From Rutidosis leptorrhynchoides (Eukaryota > Streptophyta > Magnoliopsida > Asterales > Asteraceae): DNA of 64,000 nucleotides. The position numbers were made by a program, and so were the translations under genes. The stretch covers positions 7,289,501 through 7,353,500 of the forward strand of contig NC_092333.1 in NCBI RefSeq assembly GCF_046630445.1, read 5' to 3'. How positions within the stretch are numbered: position 1 is the first letter of the stretch; the number at the start of each line of letters is the position of its first letter. The notes below the pieces were generated by a model that had not been told where the DNA came from, made no database searches, and was given only the letters and a program-made list of their open reading frames with translations. Positions 39,629 through 51,760 of this stretch are shown here, piece by piece.

Positions 39629-40474
39629 CTATGGTGACGGTGGGTAAAGGATGTCCATTACGTGGGACATCTGGTCCTCGAGCTCAGTTACCTGAGCACG
39701 GAGGATCTCTACTTCCCTTGTTAGTTCCTCGACGGAGGGAGATGGTGGGGCAGGCGGTGCAGTCGGTACAGGTGGTGCAGGTGGTGCAGATGATCCAGCG
39801 CCAGAAGTAGATGCTGCATAGCAGTAAGACTTACGCACAAATGGATCGGCAGAATACGGCATAACCCGCTTACGGGCGGTGACCCTAGTCCTCAGTCCAT
39901 GTGCGCTAACGAACGTCCTACCTCCGTTAACCCCTGGAATAATGGTACCATCGAAACGATACCGCTTCTTCGGCGGGGTAGAGGGTGGCTGCACGGGCGT
40001 CTCTTCAGGGTCCTCGTCAGAATCCTCGTCACTAGAGTCATCAGAGGATGAGTCATCGGATGATGAGTCGTCGAAAACAGTTGGAGGTGGCGGCGCTCGG
40101 CGGCCTGTAGTCATAATCCGGTATCTGAAAGGTGGGATCGATATGACACGTCCATCAGGAAGGCGTCGGCACCAATGGTTATGCTCATTACGGAACGGAA
40201 CGTCCCCGTATTCCCCCGGAATCACAGCACTACTGGGATGGGGCTGTGGCTCCGGAGGTACTGGGATGAGTGGAGCTGGAATCTCCGGTGGATCCTCATG
40301 TCTGTCTGAGATAACCACTGGGTCGGGTACATGGCTGCTGGCTCCGGAGGACGAAGCGCCAGGGTCACTGGAGTGTGTCGATGACGGGATCTGAGAATCG
40401 GCAACAATGGCAGGCGAGGTGGCGGATGTGTCTGAGTCGCTCTCCAAAATGACAAAGGGCGGGATATCCGACAT
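39629..40474 (-). CDS. RT-3 leader ORF, intact copy
   Basis: 281 residues from ATG 40474. An in-frame ATG 63 bases upstream exists, but MSDIPP is conserved in both copies and begins like RT-4 MSGSK. The N-terminus FVILESDSD (7-15) is SIM-like, followed by a Ser-rich acidic region. The middle has a compact conserved-looking stretch (about 84-125) with EHNHWCRRLPDGRV. Residues 134-158 are an acidic Asp/Ser run, residues 220-247 are Ala/Pro-rich, and residues 248-275 form a coiled coil (VEELTREVEILRAQVTELED). There is no catalytic motif. It lies between primer site and gag, so it would be the first ORF on the genomic RNA. It is still open although its gag-pol is broken. The role is unknown; a chaperone, packaging or targeting factor is possible. 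Confidence 0.7.
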   Translation of the reverse strand: MSDIPPFVILESDSDTSATSPAIVADSQIPSSTHSSDPGASSSGASSHVPDPVVISDRHEDPPEIPAPLIPVPPEPQPHPSSAVIPGEYGDVPFRNEHNHWCRRLPDGRVISIPPFRYRIMTTGRRAPPPPTVFDDSSSDDSSSDDSSDEDSDEDPEETPVQPPSTPPKKRYRFDGTIIPGVNGGRTFVSAHGLRTRVTARKRVMPYSADPFVRKSYCYAASTSGAGSSAPPAPPVPTAPPAPPSPSVEELTREVEILRAQVTELEDQMSHVMDILYPPSP

Positions 40475-40839
40475 CTGAACAAGGAAAAATAACTTTTTCC
40501 ATGTCAGTAAGTCATAAAGCAAGCACGTATTAGGCACTACAGCAACCTAAGTTGTCTAAAACAGTATACAGCATGGCAATAATAACAACGCTAAATAGAA
40601 ATAACATGTGAAAGCAGATAGTAATCATGCAATAGCGGAAATAAGCATACAGCAAGTTCGCATGGTAGTAAAGATAAGCAATAGCATGCAGTAATATCAC
40701 ATAACATTAAAAGTAATCAGTAGCATGCAGTAAGTTCCGCAGAAACAAGTAAACTAGCAAGTTGTAGATTAGTCCTATTAGTGAATCCTACTTGGTCCGT
40801 TCTAGACTCACTAATGCAACCTAATTCCCTACAGCCAAT

Positions 40840-40851
40840 GCTCTGATACCA
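40840..40851 (-). promoter_or_regulatory. primer binding site, right RT-3 copy (initiator tRNA-Met)
   Basis: Minus-strand TGGTATCAGAGC, two bases from LTR C. Confidence 0.92.
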
Positions 40852-40853
40852 AA

Positions 40854-43741
40854 TGTGACGCCCCGTACAAAATCATCGTGTACGATTCGTCAACAACAGG
40901 ATCTTTACACGGTCAAATACTACATGCTGTTTGAAAACCAGTTTGCATTCATAAAAACATAGTGTTTACAAAAGATAACGTGACACAGAGGTCATTACAA
41001 ATCCATTATTCAAATATAATAAGTTGCGAATGCAAATTAAAAGTTTCATGATTGAGACATCTCTAAGTAATGCAGCGGTTATCTAACACAGCATGTCCTT
41101 AACAGCAAGTCTAAACAGCATGACAGCAAGTCTAACAGCGGAAGCAACAAACCTCTAAGCACCTGAGAAAATATGCTTAAAATCGTCAAAAATAATGTTG
41201 GTGAGCTATAGTTTAAATTGTAACAGTAATATAAGATTGACCACGAGATTTCAATGTTTCAAAATAGTATGAAAAGCATATGTATAACCGTGGGCACATG
41301 GTAACTGGACTTAACGTCAATATAAATATCACACCCTAAAAGTAGACCTGGCGAGTGCGTATGTCCTCGAAGTATCAAACACCCGTTAAATGCTAGCGCG
41401 ACTAGCCCGATTGGGGATATCAAACCCTATGGATCCATATCTAATATTCGCATCTACCGGGTCAAAAACCAATAGTTAAATGTTACCATGCTAAGGGGAA
41501 TCTTTATGCCGTTGTATAACCCACACATATGTAAAGTTTAAGTACTCGTGTCAAATAAGTAAAACATAAAAAGCGCATGTATTCTCAGTTCCAAAAATAG
41601 TATAAGTAAAAAGGGATGCTATAACTCACAGTGATAAAAGCGGTAAAGTCGGTAATGAAAGTGTGCAAGTAGTAAGTCGGTCCGAAAGGTCGTCAACGTA
41701 AATCAAAGGTTACTAGGTCAGTAGGTTGTCTTTATAAGTTCTAATAGTGCATAAAATAAGTTTAAGTGTCATCATCATCATCATAAAAGCTAAGTAACTT
41801 TGACAAGAATAGAGATCGAAACAATAGGCTGACTTCGGTCAGCTGCTACGACCTCTACGTAAATCGAAAAGATGCGTAATCAGTGGCTATGGCTCCATGT
41901 GTGAGTCCCCTAACCGCTGACCAATTTTCAGAACCTAACTCGTCTTCATTTGACCATGGTGATGGTTTAAGTGCGAATAGGTCAGAAATTTTAGCACAAC
42001 GTTAATAGGGTGTAATGACTTTCGGAAGGCCATAAATCCTAAAATGTAACTCGGATTAAGACGAGGCCTAAACGGAAAATTATCTACTCGAACCGAACTA
42101 ACTGAAAATCAACTTTACAGTAGCCCAGGTTACTGATCAGATCCCGAAAAATAGTAAACAAGTGCTCCAGTGGGGTTCTTAGTGCTTGATGCACATCACG
42201 GTTCTCATCCTTGATGCTTGTAGCTTCAAGTATACAACTCGTTGATGGTTTAGCATCACTTTTGACCAAGATTCTACCATCAATACACAATATGTTAAGA
42301 CTAAGTAATAACACAACTCATTTAAGAGTCTTAGATGGATGATGAACCAAGGTTACATCATATCCTTAGTCTTAACACAAATACAAGTCCTATTTACAAA
42401 CAAAGTTACAAACTTTACATCAATTAAACAAGTATGAACATGATCTAAGTTCCATGAGGTGATGGAACCCTAAGCTAGAGAGCTTGGATCCCTTTCACAT
42501 AAGTTATAAGGTCACAAAGCTAGAAATTTTGAACCTTTAGTGTTCTTGAAGATCTTGAAGCATAAAGCTTGGATCTTTAAGTTACATGAAGATAAAAAAC
42601 ACAAGTTTGAATCTTTATTACAAAACAACAAGATCATAAGCTAGAAAACTTAGATCCAACAAAAAGATATGAAGATTCAAGCTAGAAAGCTTGCATCTTG
42701 GTTGTTCTTGAAGATCTTGAAGCATAAAGCTTGGATCTTTGAGTTACATGAAGATTACAAACACAAGTTTGAATCTTTAATACAAAATAACAAGATTAAA
42801 GCTAAAAAGTTTTAGATCTATAAAGTTGGTGAAGATTCAAAGCTAGAAAGCTTGAATCTTCCATGTTCTTGAAGGATTCATGCTTGAATCTACACGATGT
42901 AATCAAGATCAAAGCTAAAAAGCTTGATCCTCCATTGATGATGATGTACACGAAAAAGAAAGGAGAAGAATAAGAAGAAAAGTTCAAAATAACTTACACT
43001 TTTAGAGAGAGAAAGAACTAGAGAGAATTAGAGAGTGAGTGTGTGTGAATTAGAAATGAATGTATGTGTAAAATGGGAGGAATGAGGCTTGTATTTATAG
43101 TGAAATGAGGATGGGGGGAGGGCCTCATGGCTGTGGGTTTTAGTAGGGGGGAGGGGGAGACAAGATTTACTTTTTGGTTAATGGTTGTCTAAAGTAGGTA
43201 CTTATGTTGGAATCCCATGCAACATTAAGGATAATACTTGACATAAATGCTAGTATGTTCCCTCTAATAAATAGGCATTTGTATTACATATTAATGGGTC
43301 ACTAGTAATTAATTAGTGGGCTAAAAAATGGGCTACTAGCTAGAGTAGGGTGGGCTTAAGTCCAACATGGTAGAAAGTCCAACAAGTCTAACTAGTAAGC
43401 AAAATTAAATTACTACGCATAAATAAGCATCCATAAACCCAAGTAATTATTATTATGAAATAATAATTAGTATTCCGTAGTCATAATCTTCCGGTTACGA
43501 CAAAAGTTAAACGTGCGCGCAGTTCGCGGTTTAATCGAAACGTTAAGTGACACTAACGGTCATAAAGCACCCGATGAACAAGTTAAGTATCCTTCGTACT
43601 CTAAGGCACGTTTTAACATATAAATGAAAGTAAACCATGTATATAAAGGTTCTAGAGTATAAAGTAGCACAGTATGCACAAATACGCATTTTCGCTAAAA
43701 CACAAGGCACAAAATCAAGTCGAAAAAGTCGGGTCGTTACA
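40854..43741 (-). repeat. RT-3 LTR C (right, outer 5' LTR), 2,888 bp
   Basis: TGTGACGCCCC at 40854 to GGGTCGTTACA at 43741, then the AAATC target duplication. It contains the 21-bp insertion (41112-41132) shared with LTR B, a TATA motif (43090-43099) and an AAGCTT-rich cluster (about 42465-42935). Confidence 0.93.
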
Positions 43742-44856
43742 AAATCCGACAAATTACCAATCTGCTTCTCTAAAATTTGAATCGAAGCCTGCTGATTCTT
43801 AAACAACTGCTCGTTCTTATCATTCGTTTCCTTCACATTATTAACTAGCTGGGTTTGTGAAATTACCAACTTCTCAATCATAGACTCTAAATTCGAATTT
43901 TTCTCTTCATCCTGAGTTTTTCGGAAATACCCAGGAACTTGTTGCTGAAAACCCCCCACTCGGCTGATTCTGATAATTATTATTACTACTACTCCCTTGT
44001 CGAACTTGAGGGTTGTAAGGACTATTGAAGTTGCGGTTGAACTGAGCACGCCCTTGAAATTGATTATTATTCTGCTGACTGTTGAAAGCTATCTCTTCTT
44101 TCTGACCTATCGTCAACCCCGCATCACAATCTTTTGCTAAATGTAATCCCCCACAATATTCACAACCAACCTTCATACCATGAATAACCTTATCCATCTT
44201 CTCTAAATGCCTACCAAACTTATCTAACTTAGCATTTATAGACCCATAATCATCATACGCACCAGTGGTTTCAGTTCTCTTAACTGAAGCTGAACGGGAT
44301 GACTCATGATCTTGATGCCATTCGTGAGTGTAGGCAGCTTGCTTTTCAATAATTTCTAACGCCTCTTCTTCTGTCTTATCCATTACCGTACCTCCTGCTA
44401 CTTGATCAATACTCTGGCGAGTCGGTATGTCACAACCTTTATAGAAAATCTGGACCTTTTGTAAATCATTCAACCCGTGTTACGGACACGAGCGTAACAT
44501 ATTAGAATAACGGTCTCAAGCATCAAATAATGTCTCAATGCTTTTTTGTCTGAATTGTGAAATTTCTGCTTGAAGTCTAGCAGCTCGAGACGCAGGGAAA
44601 AACTTTGATAAAAACTTATCTACCAACCCATCCCAAGAGGTAAACGTACCCTCAAGTTGCTTATCTAACCACCTCTTAGCTTCTCCCTTAAGAGTCCAGG
44701 GAAAAGGCCTTGTCTTGATCGAAGTATCATTAACCTGATTCAGCTTGAATAAGTTGCAAACATCACTGAAAATACGAAGATTCTCGTTAGCATCCTCACT
44801 ATCCTTGCCATGAAATTGGCAATCAGTAGCTATCAAACTCAGAATTGGACTTGATA
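43742..44856 (-). pseudogene. RT-2: Athila-type gag, N-terminal part
   Basis: Minus-strand gag with the core motif FPWTLKGEAKRWLDKQL, then FLSKFFPASRAARLQAEI, a Cys-His knuckle CEYCGGLHLAKDC, an Asn/Gln-rich stretch and a C-terminal coiled region (QLFKNQQASIQILEKQIG). It ends at the AAATC duplication; the reading resumes at 12238. In-frame stops at 44516-44518 (Trp-type position, TGA) and 44480-44482 (Gln-type position, TAA), and a frameshift near 43930, show decay. No start codon is seen; the right edge at 44856 is where LTR-like DNA begins. Confidence 0.85.
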
Positions 44857-46373
44857 TGTAAAATCGCGTATATAATTTATCAGTGGAAAATACCGGTTTG
44901 ATTGATTAAACACACTAACGGGCAGTGTACCCGATCGTGTACTAGTATGATTTGGTAAAGTCCAAAGTTCATTCCAAGGAAAGTTTTTGTATCAACTTAA
45001 AATTGTACTACAAGTAATTAAACTACTTTATCTAGAAATCTAATGAAATTACTGGTTATTGTAGTTTTGGCTATTTAACGATTAGCCGAATCAAGAAATG
45101 GTTTATAAAAGTAAAAACAGTATTTTTGTTCTTTTTAGTTTATGCGCTAGTACTTAACAAATATTAAAGATAGTTTTGTATTCAATTCAAACAAGAATGT
45201 TCATCTAGACCTTTTACCCTCGGTAATGGATGTTCATGTTATTTAGACCTTTTATCTCAATTATGCATGCAAATTAACCAAATGGATCACCAAGAGTTCT
45301 CTTAATGATCACTCAAACTCTAATTACGCAGTGTAGGGTTCCCTTGCACTTAAGACCTTGTTGTTTGTGTTTAACTAATTAGCTAACTTGGTAATTCTAT
45401 TAACAATTGTGCTCACGTTCGCTTACACAATTCATACATATTCAATTCACTAGTCTTTACTCAATTTACCCCTTGGTCCGGTTTAGCAAACAACTACTTA
45501 AGACAAACTAGTTGTATATTAAAGTGTTAAATTAACCTAGGGTTCTCTTGATCAAACAAACACAATAATCAATTGAGAGCAAACATGTAAACATGAACAA
45601 GAATGGATCTTTTAATCAAAACCAAATTAACAAGAATAAAATCCTTGATAATTCAAATAAACATCCAAAACCTCGGTTATTAGTCTAGACAAACATTAAA
45701 TAATTAGCCAACAATCATGGCTAAAACCAAAATCACAATCAAAATAAAAGATGAATTCATTGTTTGAAACAAAGAGATAAACTTAATAGATGAATGAATC
45801 TTGAGTGATGAACGAATCGAAACACGTTCCCGTAATGATTGAAGCATTAGAATGATCTTGGGATTCCCCAAAAATCACCCTTTTTCATCTTAGAGCTGCT
45901 GCAAATTGTCTGGGAATGATATATCCTCATTAGGGTGAAAATACGTGCTTTAAATACCTCAAAATTGAACCCGGCTGGAAGTGGAGTGGCGCTCCAAGTC
46001 TTGAGCGGCGCTTAGGGCCCCAAATGTATGATCTGTGGAACTTTAAAACTCTCGAAATCATTTTTGTGCCTAATGGAGCGGCGCTCCAGGCCTTTGAGTG
46101 GCGCTCCAGGCCCCCTTTCGCTGAATCTGAAGCTGAAACTCACTAACTCAAACCGAACTCGAATCAAACCAACTTCTTTCACTCGTTTGCATAGAAAATC
46201 ACTAAAACCATCAAATAACTTCAAATTTAATCTTCTTGGTTTTAGAACTTGAACTTTCATAACACTATCAAAATAAACGCCAAATCGCATCCGAAAGGAC
46301 TAAAATGTGATCGATATCGCTAAGGAAAACGTGTATAAAATATGCGATTGTTATAAATGATGAAATTGATTTA
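44857..46373 (-). mobile_element. possible solo LTR between TGATA repeats
   Basis: The plus strand begins TGTAAAATCGCG at 44857, preceded by TGATA (44852-44856). TGATA recurs at 46374-46378 after GATTTA, which would need the canonical CA end to have become TA. The minus strand looks like an LTR leader: a TTTAAATA motif (about 45949) and then long non-coding DNA. G+C-rich inverted words GGCGCTCCA recur at 45985-46010 and 46074-46112. No coding region is supported. The boundaries are a guess. Confidence 0.35.
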
Positions 46374-46378
46374 TGATA

Positions 46379-47876
46379 TGTATTTAGTTGTATTCCTCGT
46401 CAAAATACCTTTCCAACGATGTATGGTATGCTTTTTGAGTGTTTACGGTTCATAATTTGTGTTTGATTGAAGTTTGGCTCGACACTTAGAAAATTTTCAG
46501 CATTTCAGTAGGTCAGCCAATTTGGACGCCGTCCCACACTTTGGATGCCGTCCTGTCCTTCACTGCTGGACGCCGTCCAGCCATTTTGGATGCCGTCCAG
46601 ATGATCTATTCAGGGCTGTCCAAAATTGTTATTTTTCTTTTAATTCTAACTATGCTACGCACCTCCGATTAACATGCAACTTGTTCTAACATGCTCATAT
46701 ATAATTATATAACTTAGAAAAATTGTCTGAGACCTGACTCGAACGTGTTGAATTTTTTGTTGACTTTGACATTGACCAAAGTTGACTTTTATTCAAACTT
46801 AACCAAATACTTATGCAATCGTTCCAACTTGTTTATACACTTGTATCTTGGATGAAACTTGACAACTTGACTCACATGCTATATAATCGAGTCGTAACGA
46901 GCCATAAGACTAATTGAATACATTTCGACCGACCTTGTGTCTTACCCGGTATTGATACAACTTACTTGTTTAGGTCAAGACTAAACAACTTTCATGCACA
47001 CGTTTACTTTGTGAAGTACCTTTATACTCGTGCACTCAAGGTGAGATCATAGTCCCACCTTTTCAACAACTACTCTTTAAATTATGGGATGAGAAACATA
47101 TACGTATTATACTTTTATGCTTTGAACACAAGTACGAAAACAAACATTCCACATGCGAGTTAGAACAAAAAGCCTCAATTAATTATCATTAGTTACACTT
47201 GTAGGGTGTAAACGTGAACTTATGTCGTGTGGATCCATACGGGCTTGACGTGCCCTCATTTGGACCGTTCGCTACCGTTAGCGGATGAAATATATTTTCG
47301 GGTATAGTGTAGGTTCTAACACTATGATAACGGGGTTCGTATAACAGTTAAGTCTTGATAATTGGGTGCTCGTGAACGTACAATAACTTTGGAATGCAAA
47401 TGATTTGGATAAACAACTCATACAAAATCTTGTGGTTCAAAAACAACGTTTACAAAACACCTATGATTTCACCAACGTTTTTCATTGACAGTTTTCTATA
47501 TGTTTCTCATGTTCATACTTGGCTACTTGATACATGCTTCTGCACACTTTGATTACTTGCTTGGTGTCAAGCATACATGCATACGCTAGCGATAGCACCT
47601 TTGGACTCAAACTTAATGTTTACATGCATACGCTATTGATAGCATTCGTGAATTTCAACTTATACTATGTCGCAAGTTATTTCATTTATACTTTACAATT
47701 TCTGTAAACTTAAACTCGTTGCCGAACCGTCTGGTAACTTAAAACTTTGCAAGTCATACACGTTTCAAATGAATGCGACATAATTTTGTTCAAACGCGTC
47801 TCATTTAGGGACTATGACCACGTAACGGGACCTAAGTTGACGGCGCCGTCAATGGCGATTTTGTCGGGTCGTCACA
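46379..47876 (-). repeat. minus-oriented LTR-like sequence
   Basis: The right edge is clear: GTCGGGTCGTCACA at 47863-47876 is the reverse complement of a TGTGACGACCCGAC LTR start, and LINE coding sequence begins directly after it. The left edge is not resolved; TG at 46379 is a candidate, but the flanking five bases do not match those at the right. Inside are four TGGA(C/T)GCCGTCC words (46520-46600). No ORF is convincing. Confidence 0.5.
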
Positions 47877-48071
47877 AAAGCTATGAGTTATTATCAGGTC
47901 TAAAAGTAAATTTTACGAAGAGTTTTCTATACGGCTTAGGAGTGGAGGAAAGTGAGCTGATATTGATGGCTGATAGAATTGGATGTCAGGTTGGCAAGTT
48001 TCCCTTCACATACTTGGGAATTCCTATCGAGTTGAAAATGAACAAAATCGAGGACTGGATACCTGTCATAG
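47877..48071 (+). pseudogene. LINE reverse transcriptase, fragment 1
   Basis: The plus-strand frame contains SGLKVNFTKSFLYGLGV, then IGCQVGKFPFTYLGIPI, the segment downstream of the RT catalytic box in plant L1-type LINEs. The catalytic FADD box is not in view to the left, because LTR-like DNA abuts. The reading stops at the Cassandra insertion and resumes at 48710. Confidence 0.88.
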
Positions 48072-48189
48072 TGTAACATACGTGTTATATCCGTCCCACA
48101 TCAGTTGGAGAGGGGAACGAAGCATGCCTTATAAGGGTGTGGAGACCTTTCCAAGCATGACACGTTTTGGGACCACAAGCGCAGCAGAT

Positions 48190-48275
48190 CTCATGAGAAC
48201 TCTGCAGTTAAGCGTGCTCAGGAGAGAGCACTACCAAGATGGGTGACCTCCTGGAAAGTGCTCCTCGTGTGTGGT
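48190..48275 (+). other. 5S rRNA-like pol III promoter, Cassandra left LTR
   Basis: A-box region AGTTAAGCGTGCTC (48206-48219) and C-box region GATGGGTGACCTCCTGG (about 48238-48254) in 5S spacing. The match is partial and degenerate elsewhere, so this is not a 5S gene. Confidence 0.85.
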
Positions 48276-48540
48276 TGCCAAGAAAAATCTGTGCGCCAAC
48301 GGGCAAATTGGACAATATCATGCTACGGGGAATGTTTACCTGGGATGTTACAGATGGTGTCAAAGTCAGGCCCCGGAACAAACGTGCACAGTGAGGACGC
48401 TGGGTCCCATTAGGGGGAGGATTGTAACATCCGTGTTACATCCATCCCACATCGGTTGGAGAGGGAAACGAAGCATGCCTTATAAGGGTGTGGAGACCTT
48501 TCCTAGCATGACGCGTTTTGGGACCACAAGTGCAGCAGAT

Positions 48541-48627
48541 CTCATGAGAACTCTGCAGTTAAGCGTGCTCAGGCGAGAGCACTACCAGGATGGGTGACCT
48601 CCTAGGAAAGTGCTCGTCGTGTGTGGT
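48541..48627 (+). other. 5S rRNA-like pol III promoter, Cassandra right LTR
   Basis: AGTTAAGCGTGCTC (48557-48570) and GGATGGGTGACCTCCT (48588-48603). Slightly closer to the plant 5S consensus than the left LTR. Confidence 0.85.
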
Positions 48628-48709
48628 TGCCAAGAAAAATCCGTACGCCTACGGACAAAGCGGACAATATCATGCTACGGGGAACGTTTACCTGGGATGT
48701 TACACATAG

Positions 48710-49169
48710 AAAAGATCAAATCCAGACTTTCCACTTGGAGATCGAAGATGTTGTCATTTGGTGGTCGTTTAACCCTCATCAAATCGGTATTAAGTAGCTT
48801 GCCCTTGTATTTCTTCTCGCTTTTCCAGGCTCCTTCAGGTGTACTCAAAATCCTTGAACAACTTAGACATAAATTCTTTTGGGGCGGGTCAGTGATAATT
48901 CAAAATTATGTTGGGTAAAATGGGATTTGATTCTAAATTCTTATGAATCAGGCGGGTTAAATATCGGGTCTCTAATTGGGAAAAATAGGGCTTTACTGGG
49001 GAAATGGTGGTGGCTCTTTAAAACGGAAGATAATGCATTTTGGGTAAAAGTGATTAAAAGCATTTACGGGTTTGATGGGGGTCTCGGGTTTGACTGTCAA
49101 ATAAATAACTCACTGAAAGGAACTACTTAGTTTAAAATTGTAAACAACGGCTGCAAACTCAGTGAGTTA
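48710..49169 (+). pseudogene. LINE reverse transcriptase, fragment 2
   Basis: It continues fragment 1 after Cassandra: [20 protein letters not shown], then [10 protein letters not shown] and RHKFFWGG. After a frameshift near 48915 it continues with WDLILNSYESGGLNIGSL and NRALLGKWWWLFKTE. This is the thumb and connection region of plant LINE RTs. It ends at the AGTTA duplication of the solo LTR. Stops and the frameshift show it is dead. Confidence 0.9.
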
Positions 49170-51464
49170 TGTGACGACCCGAAAAATTTCGACTAATTTT
49201 AAACCAAACTCTCGATACGATTTTATATTTTGACACGATAAGCAATGTCTGTTAGGTTAAGTCTCAAAAATTTTGAACTGTTTCATTGACCTTCGACCAG
49301 TTTCGACTATTCACGAACAACTATTTGTAAATAGATAAATATATATTGCAATATATATATAGATATGTATATATTTGAAGTCTAAATTTAAAATACTATA
49401 TGCTTTAGTTAACTATGTAAAATAAAAATAAAATATAATATTATTACTAAAATAAATACATATATATAAAGTATATTAAAAATAAATATTAAATGATTGT
49501 AATATTCGTTGGACGTTTTGATTATTGTTTAGAGAAGTTTGATTCGAACTTATGTGATTTTAAAATAAACGGTGATCCAAAAAAAATAAGTTATATAAAT
49601 TATAGACTTATTAAAAATGTATTTATGAGCCAATTGTTAAATTTGAACACATTTATATTTTACCCAGAATTGAGAGGGACAGTTGATGTAATTTTTATTT
49701 AATAAATTAATGATCAAATCTTATACCATAATGACCAAAATAAATAAAGTTAGTCACTGTAAAAATTTGGGATTTTTTCGAATACTTTTATCCGCCACTG
49801 ATTTAACAACGGAGTACGAATTATTATCCTAATAAAACTATCGGCAGATTGAATTCACACGTTGTTTTTCTTAGTTATATTTAATTAATATATGAATATT
49901 ATTATATTAATATTAATTATTATATTGATAGTGGCATATATTTTGATTGATACTTGTCCATTTCTGTTTAACATCTCAATCAGTAAAGAATTTCGATGCT
50001 ATACTGTGCGTAAATGAAATATGAGATTACTGTTGTTGTTGCTTTCATTACACCATCTATCTATTCTTTATGTATATAAATATATACATATATGCATGAA
50101 TAAAATCACACACACCCACATATACAATTACAATTCATTTCGACAACCAGCATCCGCCTTCAACTTCCACCTCCTTCCTTTCATGACCGCTGCCTCCACC
50201 TATATTCACCATTAAACACCACCACTATCACCGGTCATGAAGAAACACGATCACCACCACAACCTCGTCATATTTTTCCCTCTCCTTTTTTCGAATGACA
50301 ATCTCCACTGAAAACTACTACTACTCCTCGATTGTATTTCTGTGTTGGTTGACAGATTAGGAACAAAGACAACATTAAACCGCCATAGCAATCACTAAAC
50401 CACCGTGAGCTGTAATATTAACCACCATGGACACGCCACACCTTCCACTTCACAACCGTAACCCTTCCCTCTCCCTCTCTCTCTAAAAATCTTTGAACCA
50501 GGAATCACCACCATGATTCCCCATCATTCTCACCACCATTAGAAAACAACATCATCATCAATATTGTTGTTATGTTGTTACAATGGTCGATGTTATTAAC
50601 AAACGAGACCCACTTGAACCATTCTTAATGCTACTGTAATCGAAGAACAAAACCACCATTGATCATCACAAAACCCTGGTAAACCTGCTGCTGTTAATTT
50701 TTGTTATGCTACAGCTACTTATATGTCTTCTACCCAAAAATTTACACCATAAACCGCCAATCAAAATCAACGTAAAACATGTTGCTGTTATATATTTTTT
50801 TCTTCGAAGTCAGCTGCAATGGCAGCCGCTATTACTCAATCCCTCTTCCTGTTTGTCCATTGATTTATGAAAATAATAACTTAGAAAGATGATGATATAT
50901 GCTGTTAATCTTTTCTGCTCTCCACAATCACGACAACAAGACTCCACACTTCAATCCATCGATCCTTTCACAGACTTAATTGGTTAAATAAATCAGATAG
51001 TTTAATTAGGCTTTTGAGTTGGGCTTATTTAGCTATGAACTTGGGCCGTGAACCCTAGGTACTAATTAGTTGGGCCATTAACAGTTTTGAAGTAGTTATA
51101 TTTGAGCTGTAACTAGGCTTTAAATTATCAAGCTGTTGGGCCAGATTAAATCGATACATGATGATTATTACAATCGAACCAGTAATGAACGATCATAATG
51201 ATGATATACGAAGATTATGATGGGGTGTATCATGATTAGGATGATGTTTAGAGTTAGGGTATGATAAGGATAATGATAATGATACATGGTGATACATAAA
51301 ATGATGAAGACATGTATCATGATTTTAATGACGATGGTGTGTGATTATAATTAAAATTATGAGTATGATTACAATTAAGATTATGATTATGATTGTAATC
51401 GATATTATGATTATGATTATAATTAAGATTGTGATTATGATGCAAGGAAAGAGAATGAGGAAGA

Positions 51465-51492
51465 TTGATGATGATGATGATGATGATGATAA
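51465..51492. repeat. GAT microsatellite in solo LTR
   Basis: About eight to nine GAT units within a wider ATG/ATT-rich stretch (51180-51600), corresponding to 8608-8639. Confidence 0.8.
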
Positions 51493-51680
51493 TAATAAGA
51501 TCCGAAGGTGGTATTGGTGATGATCGAAGTAATGGTGATGATAATATGATAGATGATGCGAATGATGTTAACAAAATATGATGATGATGCTGTAAAAATA
51601 AAAAGTGATACACGAAATAATAAAGAAGAAGAAGTCAGTTAATGGGTAAATATATTTAGTATAGGATTTATTCCAAAAAA

Positions 51681-51760
51681 ACGAGTTAGCTCAATGGGTT
51701 AGGGGTGTGTTTGTTGAACGAGAGGTCTCGAGTTCGAACCCGGACTTGAGCATTTTTTTA
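51681..51760 (+). other. tRNA-like module with A box, B box and T-run, inside solo LTR
   Basis: TAGCTCAATGG (about 51687-51697) is a good A box, AGTTCGAACCC (about 51730-51741) is a near-perfect B box, and a T7 run follows (about 51753-51759). It corresponds to 8792-8874 by position and by the shared word GAGAGGTCTCGAGTTCGA. A full tRNA fold is not evident. Confidence 0.6.

Larger units (their letters stand above)
48072..48704. mobile_element. Cassandra-type TRIM carrying 5S rRNA-like sequence in each LTR
   Basis: Two LTRs of 281 and 282 bp (48072-48352, 48423-48704) start TGTAACAT and end GGGATGTTACA. They flank a 70-bp internal segment with a degenerate primer site (GGTGTCAAAGTCAGGCC) and a purine tract (AGGGGGAGGAT) before the right LTR; these place its orientation on the plus strand. 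A perfect CATAG target duplication lies at 48067-48071 and 48705-48709. Each LTR contains a stretch matching plant 5S rRNA, including AGTTAAGCGTGCTC and GATGGGTGACCTCCT. This is the defining feature of Cassandra elements. It has no coding capacity, so movement would depend on other elements. Confidence 0.95.

Noticed and set aside
48130-48265. 5S rRNA gene
   Set aside because: Only part matches 5S; it lies inside paired LTRs with a target duplication, as in Cassandra elements.
51681-51760. functional tRNA gene
   Set aside because: A and B boxes are present but I cannot pair an acceptor stem or place an anticodon arm, and the module sits inside an LTR.
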